A stretch of 64,000 nucleotides of DNA, taken from NCBI GenBank assembly GCA_035772405.1, contig JAYKKM010000071.1:1714001-1778000 (forward strand), written 5' to 3'. The stretch is from Chrysogorgia sp. JL179-B06 (taxonomy: Eukaryota > Cnidaria > Anthozoa > Scleralcyonacea > Chrysogorgiidae). Shown in pieces: positions 59,022 through 64,000 of the stretch. The translations under genes and the position numbers were made by a program. The notes under the pieces are model-generated. The model was given only the letters and a program-made list of their open reading frames with translations, made no database searches and was not told the DNA's origin. How positions within the stretch are numbered: position 1 is the first letter of the stretch; every line of letters begins with the position of its first letter.

Positions 59022-60193
59022 GATTAACACAGAATCAAGTATAAAATAATGAACAAAAGAACAAGCATATACAAATATTATCATATTGGAGATTTGATAG
59101 CTTCTCTAGCATATGAACCTGTAATTATATGAACTGCAGTTAGTACGATGTTCAGTATAAATTGGTCTTGGCAATGAAGGGCTTTAAACTAATGAAAAAT
59201 AAGTCACTGGTAGTCTTATGATTTCTGGATGTGAAATGTCTTATCTTGTGTAATAATTATTATAATATATGCAGATTATTATTTTATTAAGTGTATTACT
59301 GACTTTACCCTGGACAATGGCAGATCCGGTGTTAAGTTATATAGCATGCAAGTTGTCAGAAAATTGTAGTGTACGTTCACAGTTTACAAGGCTCTGGGGG
59401 CATGCTCTCCCAGAAAATTGTGAATTTTTCAATGCTTCGGTAATTTCTACAAGTATTGTGCAAAATAGGGGTTGTTTTGTCTATGACGTAGTCTGTGTCT
59501 ATTCATGTCTCCCCCGTACACGAGGAAATAGCCAAAATAGGGCACCAATCCATTTCTAAAATATGTAAAAGTATATGTAAAAAATATACAAAGGGAGCAT
59601 CTGTATGTCAGTCATAATAGTTAATCAAATATATTAATAACTCAGAACTGCATATAGCTTAATTAGCCTTCTACAGACATTTATCACAGCAAACAGTGGC
59701 ACTGCTACTTTGTGTAGGTAGTATTCCTTTATGTTAGGGTTAGGACTAGAGTTTTTATTTGGGTTGTGGTTAGGGTTTTTGTTCTTGTAAAGCTTCTGAA
59801 TTCCGAGAAAATAACCTAGATGTGTATGACATAGACATAGTTGTGTCCATTTTGCGTGTGGTCACGAAGAAGCTAGATGGTGGAAAGAAATTGGGTAAGC
59901 TAGCAAAAGTTCCTGTTTTAGCTTTGAATTTGTGTTCTTGGATGCCTTGTGTTTCTTATTTCGTCCTGACAATAAAAAGTATTGGAGGTACCAGAGGCTC
60001 TGGTTTCAAAAATTAATTACACTGAATTCTCATAATTATTAATCTCCCATCCGGTTTACAAGAAATTATGATAAGCATGTGCGAAGTCTGGGGAGAGAAC
60101 CATTTTGATTTAATTTTCGAGATAAACAAAATTTGCATTTTAAAAATTTTCTGTTTCTTAAATGTACAGGAATAAAGCGTTCTGTCAAATCAA
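59022..60193. other. PEX16-RCAN interval
   Basis: Probably the 3' UTR of PEX16 and the promoter or 5' introns of RCAN. A frame at 59269-59559 starts with a hydrophobic stretch (IIILLSVLLTLPWTMA) and has several Cys, but has no splice or homology support. An acceptor-like tgtacag ends at 60169, 24 bases before the RCAN ATG, so an upstream non-coding exon is likely. Confidence 0.45.
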
Positions 60194-61331
60194 ATGTTGT
60201 TCAGCTTTGAAGAAAGCTCAACAGAAGATAATGTTGTTGATGATGTGAACCACAAGAATGACCCAAAACACGATGACAGAAGTTGTTGTTTAACAGTCAC
60301 ACAAATCCCAGTGGATGTTTTTGTTGAGGGAAAAATTAAAGGTATATACTTGTACAGTGTACCCTTTGGGTGCTTGTGTAATGGTCTCCCTCCTGACATG
60401 TGTGGGAATTGACTTTTCAGGAATTATTCGAAGAGATCTTCAGAGAATATGGAGAAATTTCGGTAATCTACCTGAAAAGTTTCTGTCGTGCTCGAGTAAT
60501 ATACAAGAGCGAAGGAGAGGCTAGCGAGGCGAAGGCTAATCTCCACAGCTGCTTATTTCAAGAGAATCAACTTGGAGTTTATTTTACCCAAGTAAGATTA
60601 CTATTTCAGTTTGAAAATTAATCATGCTTTAACCTTTATGCCCATAAGTGATCAACATTTAACTTCTCCCAACATCATCAATGGTTAACCAAGTATAGAG
60701 GTAATGAGAATAACGAAAATGATCACCAAAGGCAAAACAAATTTTTGTCATTTTTGTATAAAGATTATTTTGTAATTATCATTAATGGTAATTTGTTGTG
60801 AAGGGGTTCTGTTTGTGAAAATAAAGTTTAGTTATAAATGATGGAAATACTGACGTGTAAAATACTCAGATGTAAAATGACTGTACACTTGTCTCAAATT
60901 ATTGCTAGGTTGTGCCACCCCACCTGCACACTCCCGATTAAGAATTGAGCCTGCGGAGGTGGTAGCTTAAATTGTATTTTGTATCACTGTTTTCTTTACA
61001 GATACCGGATATTTCTGAATTATCACAATCAACTAGCCTCTTGCCTCCCCCTCCAGTGAAACAATTCTTGATCTCTCCTCCTGCATCACCACCTATTGGC
61101 TGGACACCCATCACAGAAGCCTCACCTATTATTAGCCATGATGTGATAGCTGCGATAGCACAACTACAACCAGACATACCGTATGAAGCCCATCCACCTT
61201 CACAGAGTCACCCAAGCATTATGGTCCATTGGTGTGCAGATGATGAAACAACAATCCACAAAGATCGCCCGCTAAAGCATTTGCCAAGACATATGGTTCA
61301 AACAAGAAAACCAGACACAAAACCAAACTAG
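60194..61331 (+). CDS. RCAN: Regulator of calcineurin (RCAN/calcipressin), three coding exons
   Basis: Exons 60194 to about 60341 or 60358, 60421-60591 and 61002-61331. Exon 1 ends in VTQIPVDVFVEGKIK, matching the RCAN start of the RRM-like domain (human RVFVDG). Exon 2 is the rest of that domain (ELFEEIFREYGEISVIYLKS, VYFTQ). Exon 3 has the family signature KQFLISPPASPPIGW, then TEASPIISHDVIAAI and HPSIMVHWC, and a C-terminal RHMVQT, equivalent to the human PKIIQT calcineurin-docking motif. RCAN proteins bind and restrain calcineurin. The exon 1/2 junction is unsettled: exon 2 needs phase 0, but the nearest donor (60342, gtatat) is phase 1. The phase-0 donor at 60359 adds six residues, and an acceptor inside exon 2 would cost several. 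Exon 2/3 is a clean phase-0 join. Confidence 0.9.
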
Positions 61332-61847
61332 TAATATGCAACTAGCATTATAAGAAAATATCTTTTTATATTGAGCTTATTTAGGCCACGATACCAGATT
61401 CACTTTGTAACGGATTGTAAACTAATCCACTATCGTGTGAACTTGCAATTGGATCATGTTTGTAAATGCTGTCATCATCGAAAGGAAAACTTTCACTAAT
61501 GTGTCTCCCACCATCTTTTATATTTCTCTTTCGGGCAAAGCGTATCGGATTCGTTCGTTCACACGAGCACAAAAGTAATCTTATTCGTTTTCATACCCCT
61601 TCAAAGCGAAGTGAAATCACTCTGCAAAAATGATACACAACATATCGGATTACTCTGGAGCCGTGTGAACAGAACGCCTATCTGGTACGAAAAGTAATTT
61701 GATAGAAAGTGAATCCAGTATCATGTGAATGGAACCTTAGAAATGCATGCTACATTGCAATATTCCCACACAACTTTACAATAATATTAACAAATATAAT
61801 TCATAATATTATATATTATATATGATAAGTACAATCTCAATTGTGAT

Positions 61848-62125
61848 TGGCTAAAAACCTACCGACAATTATTGATGTCTTGCCACCTACAAAATATCAA
61901 AAATTGTCTGTAGGTGAGTGGTAACGTAATTGTCTTTGCGTGGCTTCTACATTTTATGATTTTTGTATAATAAAACAATTATTGGATTCGGCTTACACAT
62001 GATATCAAATAATATTTATCCAGACCTCTGTCAATGTTGTCCGCCTCAGCCTCCGGCAGATAACATTATAACCTTACTCTGGATAATTCTTGATATCATG
62101 CTCAGCCTCATCCAATAATTCTTTA
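61848..62125. mobile_element. Inverted-repeat element, relative of 40745-41100
   Basis: Shares cctacagacaatttttgat-like text (here cctaccgacaattattga and ttgtctgtagg) and the pair catgatatcaaataatattt / ggataattcttgatatcatg. Confidence 0.68.
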
Positions 62126-62584
62126 ATATTGAGCAGCTTGCAAAGACATTTGGGAAGGTTGGCATCATAAATTCAATTTTCTCTTATTTGCAAGATGTTG
62201 TTTAGAGTGCCTATGAAGTATGAAACGAAAATATTTATCGAAGGGAAAATATTCAAAACTACAAAATATATCTGTATTAAAATATTGTTGAAGTAAAAAT
62301 ATGCCATTGACAAATCTATTTTCACTTTAATTTATTCTGATTTATGCATGTAAATCTGATATTCATAAAATAGCAATAAAATAATTTAAATAAACATTTT
62401 TGAAATTAATATTTAAAATTATTTCACTCGTAGCTTTGAAATAAAAACATTGAATATATTCAAATATTTGAAATAATTATGTTGTCTTTTGACTGTGTAA
62501 AATCTTCAGAGTTCTTTAAGATATCACCTCAAAATGCAGGAAATGGCATTTCTGAGACTCTATATTTCGAAATTTTCCAGGGAT

Positions 62585-62765
62585 AACATGCCAAGTAACA
62601 AAATAAAACTGGTTTGGAATGCCTCTTGTGACATCACATCTGGTAACTTTGACAGGGAAAAACTCCATGAAGATGAAGTTTTCGGCTGACAACATATATT
62701 ATTATGATTTTGCTCAGGAAGATCCAAATATTACAAATATGTAAAATCCCCAAACGTGCAATAGA
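62585..62765. mobile_element. Half of a family 2 MITE
   Basis: Right-hand part only: aactccatgaagatgaag, tttgctcaggaagatccaaa, tatgtaaaatccccaaacgt. Confidence 0.78.
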
Positions 62766-63469
62766 GTCTAATGCAAATACTTCAATCTAATTGGCTATGG
62801 TAAATGGCTGTCCAATGGGCAATATATATCAAGTGACGCAAGGCCAAGTTTTTGGAAAAAAATTTGAAGAAATAACGAACACGACGAGTTTCTATTAAAA
62901 CAACTGAAAACAGAAACGCGTCGGAAAAACCTAGTAATCTTTTTACCTATTACAAATCACAGCTAGAAAACACACAACTCGCGCAATGGTCACCATCTCC
63001 ATCGATGACACTAGGGGAATGCCGCAGCATAAAATTCAAACTCTTTGGACAGACGATCACGCCACACGGAGAAACTGCCGACGTCTTCGCCGCTGTTTTT
63101 AAACTCGTTAACGCGCCAAACTGAGTTGGGTTTTTTGCAAAGGCAATGGCAAGTTCGTGAAGCTCTGATGTTTTTTGAAGCGGTTCGATGCGGTTCCGTT
63201 TTCGCGAAGATAACATGCTTGTTATTGTGGAAATGCCGATCTTCGTCGGATTTTTTGTTTTTTTCGGTTTTCCGGTTTTTCACTCGATGGCACATAAAAT
63301 CTGTTTCGAAAAACCGGCATCGGGTTTTTTCACCTTAATATGTATATATCAGTTAGGTAAATATATACGGGACACTAGAAATCTTATCAAAAGAAAAACT
63401 ATTTAAGTAAGGTATATTACAAGTAATATTTGGCATTTCACTCGATGAAACTGGAAGATCTATAAGGAT

Positions 63470-63940
63470 TTATGGTGAATGAAAACTTCGAGTGTTGCAA
63501 TACTGCACATTTTAAGACCAAACCTGGACCTACTTCCATTGTGCTACGATAGAGAACTCAAAGACCTAGTTTTCTTCTTCAAGTCGCTACATGGGCATAC
63601 TGACTTAAATGTCCACGAATTTGTTACGTTTGTTTCTCAAGGCCGCACCAGGCTGAGCCAAAACTTTGCCAACCTTAAAACTCCACTTTGTAAAACAAGA
63701 ACTTTCCAAGCCTCGTATTTTAACCGCGTAGTCAAATTATGGAACTTTGTCTGTAAATTAGCCAATGCAAGTATAGTTTCACCAGTTATATGTCATTTAA
63801 GAACTTTGTAAGAGACATACTATCTAGTATAGTTGTTTCTACTTTTTATATAGATTGGCCGGGCACCTGGACACCTAAGCGTCTTTCCCTTTTGGATCTC
63901 TTGTTGTTGTCTTTTTCATGGCAAGTTGTTATCCAATAAA
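63470..63940 (+). pseudogene. 3' end of a CR1/L2-type LINE reverse transcriptase
   Basis: The open frame at 63479-63811 encodes the typical C-terminus of this LINE class: LLPLCYDRELKDLVFFFKSL, then CKTRTFQASYFNRVVKLWN. It starts abruptly (5'-truncated), ends in a stop, and is followed by about 120 bp of 3' UTR-like text that runs into a family B SINE tail (gaccagttgcgaaaaatgca) near 63940-63980. It is a different lineage from the relic at 11398. Confidence 0.82.
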
Positions 63941-64000
63941 GACCAGTTGCGAAAAATGCAACATCAAGATCATTATGTTGTTCCATTTTATTATTTTTAA

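Larger units (their letters stand above)
61332..63478. other. Downstream interval of RCAN
   Basis: The RCAN 3' UTR, then an inverted-repeat element (61848-62125), AT-rich DNA, a family 2 MITE (about 62585-62765) and a stretch near 62950-63300. That stretch has overlapping reverse frames with no recognised domain; it could hold the 5' exon of a gene to the left or nothing. Confidence 0.5.

Noticed and set aside
59269..59559. 96-aa frame with hydrophobic start and several Cys
   Set aside because: Lies in the likely PEX16 3' UTR, no splice or family support; left as unproven.
59822..60016. 64-aa frame upstream of RCAN
   Set aside because: No similarity to alternative RCAN first exons and no in-phase donor that I could justify.
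62950..63295. Two overlapping minus-strand frames of 88 and 94 aa
   Set aside because: No recognised domain; the two frames conflict, and neither shows a partner exon.

Overview
The window is from an animal nuclear genome: spliced genes with GT/AG introns, long AT-rich introns, many SINEs, MITEs, LINE fragments and microsatellites, and no bacterial or viral gene order. The gene set and the repeat-rich compact introns suggest an invertebrate. The SUEL-type lectins and the style of the LINE relics make an early-branching marine animal (cnidarian, less likely sponge) my best guess, with low confidence and no direct species marker.

Layout. (1) 2-1873: last exon of a single-pass membrane protein with a long Ser/Asn-rich tail. 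(2) 4171-7966 and 10986-15676: two tandem paralogous lectin genes, each with three exons (signal peptide / SUEL galactose-rhamnose-type lectin domain / stalk with hydrophobic C-terminus), both introns in phase 1. (3) 16-25 kb: gene-poor, with a 2.2-kb long-inverted-repeat transposon (20540-22720, 9-bp target duplication). (4) 25113-27379: a small two-exon secreted, very basic protein with a CX7C loop between dibasic sites; family not recognised. (5) 28-33 kb: inverted-repeat elements, one carrying a KIAA1958/DUF3504-like (Crypton-related) exon. (6) 33307-39800 (-): seven-exon SLC35F1/F2-type transporter. (7) 41654-43700 (+): two-exon RAB39. (8) 44836-53124 (-): SON (RS domain, G-patch, dsRNA-binding domain). 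(9) 53350-54832 (+): Jagunal (JAGN1). (10) 55511-57755 (-): IRAK1BP1. (11) 57900-59021 (+): intronless PEX16. (12) 60194-61331 (+): RCAN/calcipressin. (13) 63470-63940: 3' end of a LINE.

The right half (33-61 kb) is a dense housekeeping block with head-to-head pairs: SLC35F2-like/RAB39 (1.85 kb apart), SON/JAGN1 (225 bp) and IRAK1BP1/PEX16 (144 bp). From memory the SLC35F2-RAB39A head-to-head order also exists on human chromosome 11, so that pair looks like ancient microsynteny. The genes serve separate processes (nucleoside-like transport, endolysosomal traffic, splicing, ER secretion, signalling, peroxisome assembly, calcineurin control), so they share a neighbourhood rather than a pathway. 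The left half (2-33 kb) is accessory: fast-evolving cell-surface lectins and a novel-looking secreted peptide among mobile elements. Exon joins were made by hand from splice signals, reading phase and family similarity; no transcript or database was available.
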